From NCBI GenBank assembly GCA_039654915.1, contig CM077599.1, forward strand, positions 3,536,501 to 3,600,500: 64,000 nucleotides of DNA. Direction: 5' to 3'. This DNA comes from Aquilaria yunnanensis. Lineage: Eukaryota > Streptophyta > Magnoliopsida > Malvales > Thymelaeaceae. This document shows, piece by piece, positions 62,925 to 64,000 of the stretch (the first letter of the stretch is position 1; each line of letters begins with the position of its first letter). Position numbers and translations under genes: made by a program. The notes below the pieces were generated by a model. It was given only the letters and a program-made list of their open reading frames with translations. It was not told where the DNA came from and ran no database searches.

Positions 62925-64000
62925 TTGCACCTGGTGGCCCCCTAACATTTAATTATTGTACCATTTTGGACCATACCTTACTTTTTTTTTTTTTTTTTGC
63001 ATATGACATCTTTAACCTCTTAAAAGTATACTATTTTGGACCTTTTATGGACGAAAACCGTTTATGTGGATGGAAAATGCTGGCATAATAATTAGATACT
63101 GGTGATGACGTGAAAAGGAAGAAAATAAAAAAAAATTGAAAAAAAATAAACCCAGACCTCTCATTCCTCCCTCGCTGCCTCCAACAATCCCCACTGCATC
63201 TAGCTTGTCTGTCGCCTCCACCAATCCCCTTCACTACAGCCAGCCACCTCCTTTGTGTCGCCTATCTCCTTCACTCACACCTCTCAGCTTCAGATGATCG
63301 GGTGAATTTGGGGGCCAATCAGACTGGCATGAAGAGCTCTCTTCAAATTAGAGGCTTCGTTAGAGAACTTAGCTCGATTTTTGGATTCTCAGGTCGAGGA
63401 AATGGGAGGGTGAGATAAGTCGAAAAAGGGGGAGGGCTTGACGAAGCATGAGAGCAAATGTGACAAATGGAGCGATCTCCTTAGATTGATGAAGGGGAAT
63501 TAATGGAGGGCGAATATGGAAGATAGAACAGCGGATTGACGGAGGGGGGATTGACAATTCAACGAAATGTAAGGGGATGTTGACTAATTGACAGAGGTGA
63601 ATTGACAGATGAGGGAAGACGGGCATGAGGGGAGGAAGAGCAGCTGATGAAACTAAAGCCTGAAGCGGTGGGGGAGGGCTGGATGTAGTGGATGAGGCCA
63701 AGTCCGGAGGTGGCAGGGGAGGGTTAGAGACAATGGGGACAAGAGGAGGAAGGAGAGATGTAGGCTTTTTTTCATTTTTTATTTTTAATATTTTTACTTT
63801 TTTTTTTTTTTTTTCTTCCTTTTCACATCATCACTAACAAGTGATTATTGTCCCAACGTGGTGAATCGCACATGCTAGCATGCCATAGTGGCATTATCTG
63901 TCCATATTAACGGTTTCCGTCCACAAAAAATCCAAAATAGTAAACTTTTAGGAGGTTAGGGTTGTTTTATGTAAAAAATGTAGGATAGGGCCTAAATGGT
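62925..64000. mobile_element. Second Mutator-like long-TIR element, right end cut by window
   Basis: The left arm (ccattttggaccatacctta, cctcttaaaagtatactatt, ggacgaaaaccgtttatgtg) is mirrored by the inverse of 63810-64000 (cctcctaaaagtttactatt, ggacggaaaccgttaatatg). About 45 bases of the right end lie beyond 64000. The cargo (63150-63770) has a CT-rich part and a GA-rich part of higher GC than the arms, with ORFs that show no known domain. Confidence 0.7.

Noticed and set aside
63031..63701. Pro/Ser-rich ORFs in the last element
   Set aside because: Translations of CT-rich or GA-rich tracts without domain features.

Overview
The window is nuclear DNA from a flowering plant, most likely a eudicot. 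It has two ordinary spliced genes with GT-AG introns, and the rest is AT-rich DNA packed with plant-type LTR retrotransposons, LINEs, a SINE, MITEs and Mutator/hAT-like elements. I see no rRNA, tRNA or CRISPR. About 9 kb is real host gene; transposon DNA or its wreckage fills most of the remainder.

Layout. 1-11960: a nearly complete, apparently very young Ty3/Gypsy element of the Athila type on the minus strand. It has an unbroken 1808-codon gag-pol, an env-position ORF, a tRNA-Asp-type primer binding site, polypurine tracts, and LTRs that are identical over the 549 bases that can be compared. 11961-17300: decayed LTR-like sequence. 17630-21627: a complete 11-exon lycopene epsilon-cyclase gene (plus strand, 526 aa by my splice model), with a G-box upstream and a Stowaway-like MITE in intron 10. 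22400-25400: intergenic, with foldback elements and a perfect 192-bp palindrome. 25718-30066: a 9-exon U-box/protein-kinase gene (plus strand, about 741 aa: Usp-like domain, coiled coil, kinase, U-box). 30402-31081: a 680-bp Stowaway-like element with a GC-rich core. 33890-52265: two diverged copies of one long repeat. The second copy carries a hAT-like element, a MITE, a 5'-truncated LINE and a long-TIR Mutator-like element; that last element contains a full-length LINE, which contains a solo LTR. 52680-64000: more long-TIR elements, a MITE that abuts a small possible coding exon, a degenerate satellite, an LTR remnant and a SINE with perfect 16-bp target duplications.

The two host genes do not work together in any way visible here. 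LCYE acts in the plastid on the lutein branch of carotenoid synthesis. The U-box kinase is a predicted cytosolic E3 ligase/kinase. The most notable structures are: (i) 16-bp CpG-rich palindromes spaced about 30 bp apart in the U3 of the young Athila element, repeated in the internal region ahead of its env-position ORF; (ii) donor and acceptor signals that could make a spliced message for that ORF; (iii) the perfect 192-bp palindrome upstream of the kinase gene; and (iv) Mutator-like TIR families that carry different cargo between similar ends.
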